NCBI RefSeq assembly: GCF_900155685.1 | Contig: NZ_LT732548.1 | Span: forward strand, 4,750,163-4,814,162 | DNA length: 64,000 nucleotides | Direction of reading: 5' to 3' | DNA from: Paenibacillus bouchesdurhonensis | Lineage (GTDB): Bacteria; Bacillota; Bacilli; Paenibacillales; Paenibacillaceae | Shown here: positions 1-8,440 of the stretch, piece after piece | Layout: each line of letters starts with the position of its first letter | Position numbering within the stretch: the first letter of the stretch is position 1 | Program-made: the position numbers and the translations under genes | Notes under the pieces: model-generated | Databases searched by the model: none | Seen by the model: only the letters and a program-made list of their open reading frames with translations | Told to the model about the DNA's origin: nothing

Positions 1-1828
1 GTCCCTCCGTCACGTCATGAACGACCGCCTGGAATTCACTTCCGCCAAGCTCAGCAAAAGTCTCGCCAAGCAGGAATACAGCGTCTCCCTCCGCCTTAAA
101 GCCTTGCGTCGTAATATGATCCGTATCATGTACGAGGCCAACCATGCCAACAACCGGTGTTGGGTAAATTGCGCCTTTGGAATTCTCATTATACAAACTG
201 ACGTTACCGCCAATAACTGGAGCATCCAGCACACGACAGGCTTCCGCCATGCCGTCAACCGCTTTTTCCATTTGCCAGAAAATATCGGGCTTCTCCGGGC
301 TTCCGAAGTTCAGGTTGTCCGTAATCGCCAGCGGCTCGGCTCCAGAGCAGACCACGTTGCGCGCCGCTTCGCTGACCGCGATGCGTCCGCCAACCTCTGG
401 ATCCAGATATACAAACCGTCCGTTGCAGTCTGTAGTCATAGCGAGTCCCTTGCGCGTGCCGCGAATCGTCACGACCGCCGCGTCCGAGCCCGGTTGAACC
501 GCCGTGCTGGTACGAACCATGTAATCATATTGGTTATATACCCACGCTTTGCTCGCTACGGAAGGAGAGGATAATACTTTATCCAATGCTCCGTTCAAAT
601 CCGTAACCTCGTCGTAGCGCAGTGTATCTACATTCGCATTTTCTTCATAGTAAGCCGGTACAGCCGATGGCTTGTTATAAATCGGGCACTCGTCGACAAG
701 CGCCGTTACCGGCATATCGCCAACAACTTCACCTTGGTGGATCAGTCTTAGACGTCCGTCGTCCGTCACTTTACCCACCTTGGCGCAAATTACGCCCCAA
801 CGCTCGAAAATCTCCAGCGCCTGCGCCTCATCCTTCGGCTCGACGACGAACAGCATGCGCTCTTGAGACTCGGAGAGCATCATTTCATATGGCGTCATGC
901 CTTCTTCGCGCTGCGGCACCTCATCCAAATACAGCTCCAGACCGTTGCCGGCCTTACTTGCCATCTCCGCGCTGGAGCAGGTTAGACCCGCTGCGCCCAT
1001 ATCCTGAATACCAAGCACGATACCGGAGTTAATCAGCTCCAGACATGCCTCCATCACCAGCTTCTCCATAAATGGATCGCCGACCTGTACAGCCGTCCGC
1101 TTTGATTCGGACTCTTCCGTCAACTCTTCCGAAGCAAATGTTGCCCCGTGAATACCGTCGCGGCCTGTCGGAGGCCCCACATAAAACACTGGGTTGCCTA
1201 CGCCCTTCGCGACGCCGCGCTGGATTTTATCATGCTCGATCAAACCTACGCACATTGCGTTAACTAGTGGATTGCCGTCATAGGCATCATCAAACACCAC
1301 TTCGCCGCCAACCGTCGGAATGCCGATACAGTTGCCATAGCCGGCAATCCCGGATACGACATGCTCGAACAAGTACTTTACGCGGTCGCTTTCCAGCTTG
1401 CCGAAGCGCAGGGAGTTGAGCAGGGCAACCGGTCTTGCGCCCATAGAGAAAATATCGCGGATAATGCCGCCCACGCCTGTCGCCGCCCCTTGGTACGGTT
1501 CAACCGCAGAGGGGTGGTTATGGCTTTCGATTTTAAATACAACCGCTTGGTTGTCGCCGATATCTACGATTCCGGCGCCTTCGCCCGGCCCCATGAGGAC
1601 GCGCGGCCCTTCAGTCGGGAAGCGGCGAAGCAGCGGTTTGGAATTTTTATAGGCACAGTGCTCAGACCACATGACGCTGAATACGCCGATTTCCGTATAG
1701 TTCGGTTTACGTCCCAGAAATCCGCAAATCAGTTCGTACTCACTGTCCGATACGCCCATTTGTTTATAAATTTGCTGTTCTGCGATTTGCTCTGCATTCG
1801 GTTCTTTAGCGGACACTTGCTGACTCAT
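1..1828 (-). CDS. purL: Phosphoribosylformylglycinamidine synthase subunit PurL (partial, C-terminus off the left edge)
   Basis: Synthetase subunit of FGAM synthase, which converts FGAR, ATP and glutamine-derived ammonia to FGAM in cytosolic purine synthesis. I translated it by hand from the ATG at 1828 (MSQQVSAKEPNAEQ); about 609 codons are present of the usual roughly 740, so the last fifth is missing. Recognisable stretches are WSEHCAYKNSK, the KIESHNHPSA nucleotide-binding motif, GVGGIIRDIFSMGARP and GGEVVFDDAYDGNPLVNAM. It is the small-type PurL, consistent with the separate purS and purQ genes just upstream. The start overlaps the end of purQ by 23 nt with a GGAGGG ribosome site inside purQ, so translation is probably coupled. 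Confidence 0.96.
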   Translation of the reverse strand, partial: MSQQVSAKEPNAEQIAEQQIYKQMGVSDSEYELICGFLGRKPNYTEIGVFSVMWSEHCAYKNSKPLLRRFPTEGPRVLMGPGEGAGIVDIGDNQAVVFKIESHNHPSAVEPYQGAATGVGGIIRDIFSMGARPVALLNSLRFGKLESDRVKYLFEHVVSGIAGYGNCIGIPTVGGEVVFDDAYDGNPLVNAMCVGLIEHDKIQRGVAKGVGNPVFYVGPPTGRDGIHGATFASEELTEESESKRTAVQVGDPFMEKLVMEACLELINSGIVLGIQDMGAAGLTCSSAEMASKAGNGLELYLDEVPQREEGMTPYEMMLSESQERMLFVVEPKDEAQALEIFERWGVICAKVGKVTDDGRLRLIHQGEVVGDMPVTALVDECPIYNKPSAVPAYYEENANVDTLRYDEVTDLNGALDKVLSSPSVASKAWVYNQYDYMVRTSTAVQPGSDAAVVTIRGTRKGLAMTTDCNGRFVYLDPEVGGRIAVSEAARNVVCSGAEPLAITDNLNFGSPEKPDIFWQMEKAVDGMAEACRVLDAPVIGGNVSLYNENSKGAIYPTPVVGMVGLVHDTDHITTQGFKAEGDAVFLLGETFAELGGSEFQAVVHDVTEG

Positions 1829-2495
1829 GCCGATCCCTCCAAGCCTTTAATATCGATGTAAACATACGTTTGCCGTCCTCTGATCCAAGCAGGCTGTCCA
1901 CTGCACGCTCAGGATGCGGCATCATGCCCACGACGTTCCCGCGTTCATTGGAAACTCCCGCAATGTCGTCTACGGAACCATTTGGATTATCCACATAACG
2001 GAAAATAATTTGATTGTTCGCCTTCAATTGAGCGTGCGTTGCTTCATCGCAATAATAGTTCCCCTCGCCATGGGCGATCGGGATATGAATCTCCTCGCCC
2101 TTCTGGTATTGGGTAGTGAACGGATTATCGTTGTTCTCTACGCGAAGCACGGTATCATGGCAGCGGAATTTCAGCGACGTGTTGCGGCGCAGTGTGCCAG
2201 GGAGCAATCCGGCTTCGGTCAAAATTTGAAATCCGTTGCAAATGCCAAGAATATATTTGCCTTGCTCGGCGGCTTTGGCTACCTCGGCCATTACCGGAGC
2301 GAATCTTGCGATCGCCCCGCAGCGAAGATAGTCGCCATAAGAGAACCCGCCAGGAACAAGAATACAGTCATAAGCGGAAAGATCAGTGGCCGTGTGCCAC
2401 ACGTAATCGACTGGCTCGCCTAATGTGTCTTCCACGGCTTTATAGCAGTCGATATCACAGTTGGAACCGGGAAATACGAGTACTGCGAATTTCAT
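1806..2495 (-). CDS. purQ: Phosphoribosylformylglycinamidine synthase subunit PurQ (glutaminase)
   Basis: Class I glutamine amidotransferase subunit that hydrolyses glutamine and passes ammonia to PurL. It has 229 residues, normal for the family. Seen: N-terminal VLVFPGSNCDIDC, the oxyanion region PGGFSYGDYLRCGA, the nucleophile loop ILGICNGFQIL containing the catalytic cysteine, and the C-terminal MMPHPERAV carrying the His and Glu of the triad. It lies 3 nt after purS with a GGAGGG ribosome site overlapping the purS end, and overlaps purL by 23 nt. Regulation should follow the operon promoter and riboswitch at 7.2-7.4 kb. Confidence 0.97.
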   Translation of the reverse strand: MKFAVLVFPGSNCDIDCYKAVEDTLGEPVDYVWHTATDLSAYDCILVPGGFSYGDYLRCGAIARFAPVMAEVAKAAEQGKYILGICNGFQILTEAGLLPGTLRRNTSLKFRCHDTVLRVENNDNPFTTQYQKGEEIHIPIAHGEGNYYCDEATHAQLKANNQIIFRYVDNPNGSVDDIAGVSNERGNVVGMMPHPERAVDSLLGSEDGKRMFTSILKAWRDRHESASVR

Positions 2496-2498
2496 GGA

Positions 2499-2744
2499 TT
2501 AGCCCTCCAATTCAAAGCGGTAATCTTCGACGACCGTGTTGGCCAACAGCTTCTCACACATCTCTTTTACACGGGCTTCCGCCTCATTGCGATCATTGGT
2601 ATCCAGCTGCAGCTCCAAATACTTACCGATACGGACACTCTCAACCTCTGCAAATCCCATAGAATGCAGGGCACCTTGTACGGCAACTCCTTGCGGATCA
2701 AGTACGCTTTGCTTGATGGTGACATAAACGGACGCTTTAATCAT
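2499..2744 (-). CDS. purS: Phosphoribosylformylglycinamidine synthase subunit PurS
   Basis: Small bridging subunit that joins PurL and PurQ in the multi-part FGAM synthase of Gram-positive bacteria and archaea. I chose the ATG at 2744 (MIKASVYVTIKQSVLDPQG), giving 81 residues, the family size, with AGGAGG a few bases upstream. The frame is open further upstream but that part has no family similarity and no ribosome site. Motifs LDPQG and RIGKYLEL are typical of PurS. The 165 nt between purC and purS hold no gene; I saw only a short direct repeat of CGCTTGTG. Confidence 0.95.
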   Translation of the reverse strand: MIKASVYVTIKQSVLDPQGVAVQGALHSMGFAEVESVRIGKYLELQLDTNDRNEAEARVKEMCEKLLANTVVEDYRFELEG

Positions 2745-2909
2745 ATTCCTCGTGTTCCTCCTAATGAATGATATAAATGAATCAAGTGCTGATTGTTGCA
2801 ATATATTTATAAGCCTTCGCGACAAATGCGGCTGATGAAGCATCGCTTGTGAATCGCTTGTGTGTTCTTCCGCCGCTAGTCACTACAGCCTTGATACTGT
2901 AATTAAACT

Positions 2910-3809
2910 TCAGACTAACCGCTGACCGGTCAGGCGATAAAATATTTCCCGATATCGACAGGCCGTCTCTTCAACGACGGATGAGGGCAGTGGGGCGGGC
3001 TTGCTGTTCTTGTCCCAACCGGAGCCGGCAAGATAAGTACGTACCGGCTCTTTATCCATGCTGTCGATATCCATATCGAGCACGTAATTTTCCTTCGCCC
3101 AGAAACGTGCCGCATCCGGGGTGAAAATTTCGTCGATCAGGATAAGCTCGCCATCCACCGAGCCGAATTCCAGCTTGCAGTCCGCGAGGATAATTCCCCG
3201 CTGGTCGCAGTACTGACGAGCGAACTCATACAGCTCCAAGCTCCGGGTGCGCAGTTGCTCGGCAAGCTCTGTCCCGACCAGTTCCGACATCCGCTCGAAG
3301 GAGATGTCCTCGTCATGGCCGACATCATTTTTCGAGGAAGGCGTAAATATCGGCTCTGGCAGCTTGGCGTTCTTTCTCAGACCTGCAGGCAGCTCTGTGC
3401 CATTGATCTCCCCGGTCTCCTCATACTGCCTCCAGCCGCCTCCCGTGACATAACCGCGTACGACACATTCAATAGGAATGCGCTCGGCTCTGCGGGCGAC
3501 CATGATCCGATCCCTCAACAGATGCTTGTACTCCGGCTTCACCGTATCCCCAATACGATCCGGATCGGCATGAATAACATGATTGTCGATAAGATCGCTA
3601 GTCAGTGAGAACCAATGTGCGCTAAGACGATTGAGGACGCTGCCCTTGTCAGGCACAGCCGGCTCCAGCACGTAATCGAAAGCGGAAATGCGATCCGTCA
3701 CCACGATTAGATAATGCTCTCCCAAATCGTACAGCTCCCGGACTTTGCCTTTATATAGCAGCGGCGCGTTTACCAGCTCCTCCGCCGTGGAAATCGCCTG
3801 TGATTCCAT
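2910..3809 (-). CDS. purC: Phosphoribosylaminoimidazole-succinocarboxamide synthase (SAICAR synthetase)
   Basis: Joins CAIR and aspartate with ATP to make SAICAR. The ATG at 3809 is preferred because AGGGGGCAGGGAC lies directly before it; an in-frame ATG at 3827 has no ribosome site. The 299-residue product is of the longer SAICAR synthetase type. Seen: LLYKGKVRELYDLG, the IVVTDRISAFDYVL signature, GYVTGGGWRQYEETG and ILIDEIFTPDAARFW. It follows purB after a 27 nt gap and belongs to the pur operon. Confidence 0.96.
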   Translation of the reverse strand: MESQAISTAEELVNAPLLYKGKVRELYDLGEHYLIVVTDRISAFDYVLEPAVPDKGSVLNRLSAHWFSLTSDLIDNHVIHADPDRIGDTVKPEYKHLLRDRIMVARRAERIPIECVVRGYVTGGGWRQYEETGEINGTELPAGLRKNAKLPEPIFTPSSKNDVGHDEDISFERMSELVGTELAEQLRTRSLELYEFARQYCDQRGIILADCKLEFGSVDGELILIDEIFTPDAARFWAKENYVLDMDIDSMDKEPVRTYLAGSGWDKNSKPAPLPSSVVEETACRYREIFYRLTGQRLV

Positions 3810-3836
3810 TGTCCCTGCCCCCTGCATTTCGTAGTA

Positions 3837-5135
3837 TTAATCAGACAATCCGAGCTTGCGGAAAATCGTATCTACATGCTTCAAATGCCAGGACGGGTTA
3901 AACGCATCCTCAATTTCCTCCGAGCCTAGAACAGCCGTAATTTCCGGCGCCTCTTCGATCAGTTCGCGGAACTGGCGCTGCGTCTCCCAAGCCTGCATCG
4001 CCCGGGGCTGAACCGTATCATAGGCCTGCTCGCGGCTGAAACCCTTGTCGATCAGCTTCGTCATGACGCGTCCGGAGAAAGGAACCCCGAACGTACGGCT
4101 CATGTTGCGCTTCATGTTCTCCGGGAATACCGTCAGGTTCTTTACGATATTGCCGAAGCGATTCAGCATATAATTGAGCAGCATCGTCGCATCCGGCAGG
4201 ATCACGCGCTCTACGGAAGAGTGCGAGATATCGCGTTCATGCCACAGCGTCACGTTCTCGTAAGCGGACACCATATGCCCGCGGATGACGCGGGACAAAC
4301 CGGAAATATTCTCGCTGCCGATTGGGTTGCGCTTGTGCGGCATGGCGGAGGAGCCTTTTTGGCCTTTAGCGAAGGCCTCCTCGACCTCTCGGAACTCGCT
4401 CTTCTGCAGGGCACGGATTTCGGTAGCGAATTTATCGAGCGATGTGGCGATTAGCGCTAGGGTCGCCATATATTCGGCATGGCGGTCACGCTGCAGCGTC
4501 TGCGTAGAGATCGGAGCCGGCTGCGTGCCTAGCTTCTTGCAAACATACTCCTCCACGAACGGGTCAATGTTTGCGTAAGTACCGACGGCTCCGGATATTT
4601 TACCGAACTGCACACCATCTGCCGCCCGGCGGAAACGCTCCAGATTCCGTTTCATCTCCTCATGCCATAAGGCCATCTTCAGGCCGAAAGTCGTCGGCTC
4701 CGCATGTACGCCATGGGTACGACCCATCATCGGCGTGTCCTTGTAGGCAAGTGCCTTTTCCCGCACAATTTCGATAAAACTCAAAATATCTCGTTCCAGT
4801 ATCTCATTCGCTTGCTTCAGCAGATAACCTAGAGCCGTGTCGACGACGTCCGTGGAAGTAAGCCCGTAATGCACCCACTTGCGCTCCGCTCCGAGGCTTT
4901 CCGATACCGCGCGGGTAAACGCGATCACATCGTGGCGGGTCTCCTGCTCGATTTCGTAAATGCGATCGATATCAAAGGATGCCTTCTCGCGCAGCAGCCT
5001 GGCATCTTCCTTCGGAATGACTCCAAGTTCAGCCCAAGCCTCGCATGCGCAAATCTCTACCTCCAGCCACGCTTTGAACTTGTTCTTCTCGGTCCAGATC
5101 GCTCTCATCTCGGGTCTGCTGTAACGTTCGATCAT
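3837..5135 (-). CDS. purB: Adenylosuccinate lyase
   Basis: Fumarase/aspartase-superfamily lyase acting twice in purine synthesis: SAICAR to AICAR plus fumarate, and adenylosuccinate to AMP plus fumarate. The start at 5135 (MIERYSRPEMRAIW) has TGGAGGAA upstream and overlaps the purK stop in an ATGA junction, so coupling is likely. The product is 432 residues. Seen: HYGLTSTDVVDTALG, the TH pair in GRTHGVHAEPTTFG and the flexible signature loop GSSAMPHKRNP with its catalytic serine. Confidence 0.97.
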   Translation of the reverse strand: MIERYSRPEMRAIWTEKNKFKAWLEVEICACEAWAELGVIPKEDARLLREKASFDIDRIYEIEQETRHDVIAFTRAVSESLGAERKWVHYGLTSTDVVDTALGYLLKQANEILERDILSFIEIVREKALAYKDTPMMGRTHGVHAEPTTFGLKMALWHEEMKRNLERFRRAADGVQFGKISGAVGTYANIDPFVEEYVCKKLGTQPAPISTQTLQRDRHAEYMATLALIATSLDKFATEIRALQKSEFREVEEAFAKGQKGSSAMPHKRNPIGSENISGLSRVIRGHMVSAYENVTLWHERDISHSSVERVILPDATMLLNYMLNRFGNIVKNLTVFPENMKRNMSRTFGVPFSGRVMTKLIDKGFSREQAYDTVQPRAMQAWETQRQFRELIEEAPEITAVLGSEEIEDAFNPSWHLKHVDTIFRKLGLSD

Positions 5136-6394
5136 ATGAGCTGGTTCCTCCAAATTTTAGTTTGGTCTATAAAATCAATGCCTTCCTGCACATCGCTGCA
5201 CAGTATGTTGACATGTCCCATTTTGCGTTTGGCGGCCGACCCAGTCTTGCCGTATAAATGCACCTTTGGCACCAAGTTTGCTGACGCCGCAGCGTCTGGC
5301 CCTAGTGAGCCCCAGTTCCCTGCGGATACGGCTTCCGCCACGGCCTCCACATGCTCACCGAGCACGTTCACCATGACGACCGGCGTCAGCAGCTTCGACT
5401 CACCGAGCGGTAGATTGCAAATTGCCCGGATATGCTGCTCGAATTGCGATGTCGTGCAGGCCTCCATCGTATAATGTCCCGAATTATGCGGGCGCGGCGC
5501 CAGCTCATTCACATAAATCCGTCCGTCTCCGGTCAGGAACATTTCCACGGCGAGGAGCCCAACGGCTCCCATCGACTCCGCGATCCGTGCAGCAAGCCGT
5601 TCAGCCTCTCGCTGCACTTCCTGCTCGATTCTTGCAGGAACGATCGATGCGTGCAAAATATTATCCACATGGATATTCTCCGCAACCGGGAACGTTCGGA
5701 TTTCACCGCGCGGGCTGCGCGCTGCGATGACGGACAATTCCTTCACGAAGGGAATAAATTGCTCCAATACGAGCTCTGTGCCCGCCTGGCTTAATTCGGC
5801 ATAGGCCGGGCTGATTTCCGCTTCGGAGCGGATTACCCATTGCCCTTTGCCGTCATACCCACCCGTCGCAGTCTTCAGCACGCTGGGAATGCCCAGCCGT
5901 GCTACGGCCTCGCGCAGCTGCTGCTCGCTGCTGATCTCCGCATAGGGAGCTACAGTAGCTCCAGCCGCTTCCACGGCCCGCTTCTCGCGCAGGCGATGCT
6001 GCGTCGTATATAGAAGCTGGCTGCCTTGCGGAACATAAGATAATTCTTCGAGCAGCGCCGCCACTTCTGCGTCCACGTTCTCGAATTCATACGTGATCAC
6101 GTCGGATCGCTCGGCCAATCCCCTCGCTGCCTCCTGATCATCGTATCCGGCGACGATTTGCTCCGCTACTTGACCGCATGGAGACGATGGCGTCGGATCG
6201 AGCGTCACAAATCGATAGCCGAGGTTGGTGCCAGCCAGCGTCATCATTCGCCCAAGCTGTCCTCCCCCAAGGACACCGATCGTCGAGCCCGGCGGAATGA
6301 CGTTTCCTACGCGTTCGCTATGCCGCTGTTCAGCGCTGCCGTTCGCGGCAGCCCGGCCCTTAGATCCGTTCACTGCACCAGAATTTTCGTTCAT
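5132..6394 (-). CDS. purK: 5-(carboxyamino)imidazole ribonucleotide synthase
   Basis: ATP-grasp enzyme that converts AIR, bicarbonate and ATP to N5-CAIR, the substrate of PurE. Seen: a Rossmann-type start TIGVLGGGQLGRMM, VLKTATGGYDGKGQWV in the ATP-grasp fold, and NELAPRPHNSGHYT near the metal site. The N-terminus carries about 35 polar Gly/Ala/Ser-rich residues before the conserved start, which is longer than usual. The ATG at 6394 overlaps the purE stop by one base (TGATG); a GTG one codon upstream is possible. Confidence 0.96.
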   Translation of the reverse strand: MNENSGAVNGSKGRAAANGSAEQRHSERVGNVIPPGSTIGVLGGGQLGRMMTLAGTNLGYRFVTLDPTPSSPCGQVAEQIVAGYDDQEAARGLAERSDVITYEFENVDAEVAALLEELSYVPQGSQLLYTTQHRLREKRAVEAAGATVAPYAEISSEQQLREAVARLGIPSVLKTATGGYDGKGQWVIRSEAEISPAYAELSQAGTELVLEQFIPFVKELSVIAARSPRGEIRTFPVAENIHVDNILHASIVPARIEQEVQREAERLAARIAESMGAVGLLAVEMFLTGDGRIYVNELAPRPHNSGHYTMEACTTSQFEQHIRAICNLPLGESKLLTPVVMVNVLGEHVEAVAEAVSAGNWGSLGPDAAASANLVPKVHLYGKTGSAAKRKMGHVNILCSDVQEGIDFIDQTKIWRNQLI

Positions 6395-6897
6395 CACTTG
6401 TTCTCCCCCAGCTCAGCAGAGCTGTCTAGCACTTGGTCACGAATACGGTCGCGGCGCTCCTGCACACGAGATGACACTTCAGAATCGAAGGCCCCGATCA
6501 TTTGCGCTGCAAGCAAACCGGCGTTAATCGCGCCCGCCTTGCCGATCGCCACAGTAGCAACCGGAATTCCCCCCGGCATTTGCACGATAGAGAGCAGGGA
6601 GTCCAGACCGTTCAAGGCCGCCGACTTCACCGGGACGCCGATAACGGGAAGAATCGTCTTTGATGCGACCATACCCGGCAAATGAGCTGCTCCGCCCGCG
6701 CCTGCGATGATGACCTTTAAACCGCGCTCTGCCGCTTGCTCCGCAAATTCAAACATCAAATCCGGCGTGCGGTGTGCAGATACCACCTGCTTCTCATAAG
6801 GTATTTGAAGCTCCTCCAAAACAGCGCAAGCATGGGACATCGTTTCCCAGTCCGATGTACTGCCCATGATTACTGCAACCTGTGCCTGTGCTGACAT
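6394..6897 (-). CDS. purE: 5-(carboxyamino)imidazole ribonucleotide mutase
   Basis: Class I PurE, interconverting N5-CAIR and CAIR. It has 167 residues, typical length. Seen: VAVIMGSTSDWETM at the phosphate-binding turn, VVSAHRTPD with the catalytic histidine at residue 42, and IIAGAGGAAHLPGMVA. The ribosome site GAAGGAG precedes the ATG. It is the first gene of the operon, about 75 nt after a strong leader terminator. Confidence 0.97.
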   Translation of the reverse strand: MSAQAQVAVIMGSTSDWETMSHACAVLEELQIPYEKQVVSAHRTPDLMFEFAEQAAERGLKVIIAGAGGAAHLPGMVASKTILPVIGVPVKSAALNGLDSLLSIVQMPGGIPVATVAIGKAGAINAGLLAAQMIGAFDSEVSSRVQERRDRIRDQVLDSSAELGENK

Positions 6898-6970
6898 GCC
6901 TCAACCCGCTCCTTCAATTAAAGTATTTGGTCTTTCTGTTCGTTTATCCCCCAGCTCCAGCCAAGACATT

Positions 6971-7022
6971 AAAAAAGTCCGGAGTATTCTGGAAAATAAC
7001 GAGTATTTTCAGATTCCCGGAC
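6971..7022 (-). terminator. Intrinsic terminator in the pur leader (riboswitch expression platform)
   Basis: On the minus strand a long hairpin with outer arms GTCCGG / CCGGAC and an inner arm made from AAAATA / TATTTT is followed by six T residues at 6976-6971. It lies just before purE and about 215 nt after the purine aptamer. I infer that it is the off-state terminator used when purines are plentiful. Competing antiterminator pairing was not worked out. Confidence 0.8.
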
Positions 7023-7125
7023 CAGAGAGAATACACCGGATTCACAACAAGCAGCATGCAGTGTGATTCCGCGTTTGTCTTATGACTACAGAAGTAAGTA
7101 TGATGTCGCCACGAGCGCGCTTCCG

Positions 7126-7212
7126 TCATGCGCGTAATATCGGCGCAGAGCTGGAAACACCCCAACCGTCTTCATCGTCTGTAATCATAACGAAGAAAGC
7201 CTCTTCTTGCAT
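7126..7212 (-). CDS. Possible 28-residue leader ORF between purine riboswitch and purE
   Basis: An ATG at 7212 preceded by AGGAAGAAGG opens a frame of 28 codons (MQEEAFFVMITDDEDGWGVS, then SSAPILRA) ending in TGA at 7126. It begins 26 nt after the riboswitch aptamer and ends about 100 nt before the leader terminator. The good ribosome site is the only positive evidence; I know of no family. It is acidic and could equally be a chance ORF. Confidence 0.3.
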   Translation of the reverse strand: MQEEAFFVMITDDEDGWGVSSSAPILRA

Positions 7213-7237
7213 AACAACCTTCTTCCTGACGTATTCC

Positions 7238-7304
7238 CTCGTAGTCCGAAAATTTACGGTTTTCAGGTAGAAACTTCCGAGCCATATCCCCGGATTTATA
7301 CGAG
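7238..7304 (-). ncRNA. Purine (guanine-class) riboswitch aptamer
   Basis: The minus strand carries the full conserved core: P1 arms CTCGTA (7304 inward) and TACGAG (ending 7238), the J1/2 TATAAAT, P2 closing the loop GATATGG, the invariant J2/3 AGTTTCTACC, and P3 with loop CCGTAAA. The J3/1 reads GGACTACGAG; the C in GACTACG is the specificity base that selects guanine/hypoxanthine rather than adenine. P3 has one bulged base on its 5' side. It sits about 30 nt after the predicted transcription start. Confidence 0.95.
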
Positions 7305-7340
7305 ATCATTCAAACTAGCGGTCACCCGCTGTCCTTTATC

Positions 7341-7370
7341 AGTTTAACAATCCCGCCTAGCTCATGTCAA
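7341..7370 (-). promoter_or_regulatory. pur operon promoter
   Basis: Minus strand: -35 TTGACA at 7370-7365, an 18 nt spacer and -10 TAAACT at 7346-7341. It lies between the PurBoxes (upstream) and the riboswitch (downstream), the same order as in the known Bacillus pur operon. Confidence 0.7.
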
Positions 7371-7372
7371 CT

Positions 7373-7418
7373 AAAACACGAACATTATTAATTCCCGTAA
7401 TCAGAATGTTCGTTTTTT
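7373..7418 (-). promoter_or_regulatory. Paired PurBoxes (PurR operator)
   Basis: Two inverted copies of the PurBox: AAAACACGAACATT at 7373-7386 and, on the other strand, AAAAAACGAACATT at 7418-7405, about 18 bp apart. Both keep the central CGAA. The PurR/PRPP-controlled repressor of Bacillota binds such inverted pairs, so the operon should be controlled both at initiation (PurR) and by attenuation (riboswitch). Confidence 0.85.
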
Positions 7419-7502
7419 CACGCTATCTTAAGTTAAAAACAAGAAAAACACGCTTAAGGAAGCGAAGGCTCCAGAGAGAAGCGGCATGCTTGTCTTATAT
7501 AT

Positions 7503-7532
7503 AAAAAAGAGAATGCCCCTAAGGACACTCTC
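7503..7532 (-). terminator. Terminator after the universal stress protein gene
   Basis: Minus-strand hairpin with arms GAGAGTG / CATTCTC (one mismatch) followed by six T, directly after the stop at 7544. Confidence 0.7.
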
Positions 7533-7543
7533 CCTTAAATTGC

Positions 7544-7978
7544 TTATTTAACGACCAGCACAGGCACCTTGGCATGCTGAACAACGTTATGGCTGACGCT
7601 GCCAAGGACGAATTCGCGAATGCCTCCAAGGCCGCGGCTGCCGATGACGATAATGTCGTTATTGTTCTTCTTCACATAATCCAAAATGACTTCCGCCGGC
7701 GCGCCCTGAAACAGCTCGACCTTCCCGTTCACACCTGCAGCCTGCAATCGGCTCTTCGCTTCCTCTACCGTCTTCTCAGCCAGCTCGTAGAAATCCTGAT
7801 TTACGGATGCGGGCACGGGCGCATATCCCTCTGCGACATAGAAACGTGGAAAATCAAAAACATGTACCACTTCCAGAGTAGCTTCCGGTGTTAATTTTAC
7901 TAGTTCGATCGCCTTATCCAGCGCTTTGGTACCTGCCTTGGAACCATCATAAGCTGCAACAATTTTGGTAAACAACAT
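7544..7978 (-). CDS. Universal stress protein UspA family
   Basis: A single-domain 144-residue Usp protein. Seen: N-terminal KIVAAYDGSKAGTKALDKAI and the C-terminal ATP-binding motif IVIGSRGLGGIREFVLGSVS, which matches the G-2x-G-9x-G(S/T) pattern of ATP-binding Usp proteins. It is probably a cytosolic stress-adaptation protein. It has its own AGGAGAGG ribosome site and terminator, so is likely monocistronic. The substrate or partner cannot be told. Confidence 0.9.
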   Translation of the reverse strand: MLFTKIVAAYDGSKAGTKALDKAIELVKLTPEATLEVVHVFDFPRFYVAEGYAPVPASVNQDFYELAEKTVEEAKSRLQAAGVNGKVELFQGAPAEVILDYVKKNNNDIIVIGSRGLGGIREFVLGSVSHNVVQHAKVPVLVVK

Positions 7979-8060
7979 AAGTCAGCACCTCTCCTTGTCT
8001 AGTTTAGAAATACAAGTGGAGCGAGATCGTGCAATTCCTCTACTTCATTAAATAAACCAT

Positions 8061-8324
8061 TTAGAACAAAAAATAACCCAGCAGCACCGCATTCAGCAAT
8101 AGAAGCAGCGGAATGCCTATCCGGAAGCTGGCATGCTTCGTTTTGTGCCGCTTTACGTTCATGGCCGTCAGCACACCAAGCGAACCGCCGATGGCTGCCA
8201 AGAGAAACAATGTCCGCTCAGGAATTCGATCGCGCCTCTGCCGGGCCCGGCGCTTATCATCGGCCATAACTAGATATGAAATAACATTAATAATTAGAAA
8301 CCAGAGCAGCAACCCGGATTTCAT
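8061..8324 (-). CDS. DUF1294 family small membrane protein
   Basis: The product is 87 residues from the ATG at 8324, chosen for the GGGGGCGGTG ribosome site just before it; an upstream in-frame ATG at 8345 is possible. Features of DUF1294: two or three hydrophobic segments, the MADDKRRA motif after the first helix, RIPE, LAAIGGSLG and the HKTKHASFRIG motif before the last helix. Function is unknown in the family; the protein is probably in the cytoplasmic membrane. Confidence 0.85.
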   Translation of the reverse strand: MKSGLLLWFLIINVISYLVMADDKRRARQRRDRIPERTLFLLAAIGGSLGVLTAMNVKRHKTKHASFRIGIPLLLLLNAVLLGYFLF

Positions 8325-8404
8325 GCTCACCGCCCCCATCTTCATCCGTCTATGCAGAGCTTCGTTTCCCTTGATTCTATTATAACGCTAACGCTATAAA
8401 TACA

Positions 8405-8428
8405 AAAGGCTCCCGCATGGGAGCCTTT
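8405..8428 (-). terminator. Bidirectional terminator hairpin
   Basis: Perfect arms AAAGGCTCCC / GGGAGCCTTT around a 4 nt loop. On the minus strand it is followed by TTTTGT and ends the unit of topB and the 43-residue gene. Confidence 0.8.
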
Positions 8429-8440
8429 GTCGACGCAGCA

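Noticed and set aside
17..574. Long plus-strand ORF opposite purL
   Set aside because: The minus strand encodes an unbroken, clearly recognisable PurL; the plus frame has no ribosome site or family feature.
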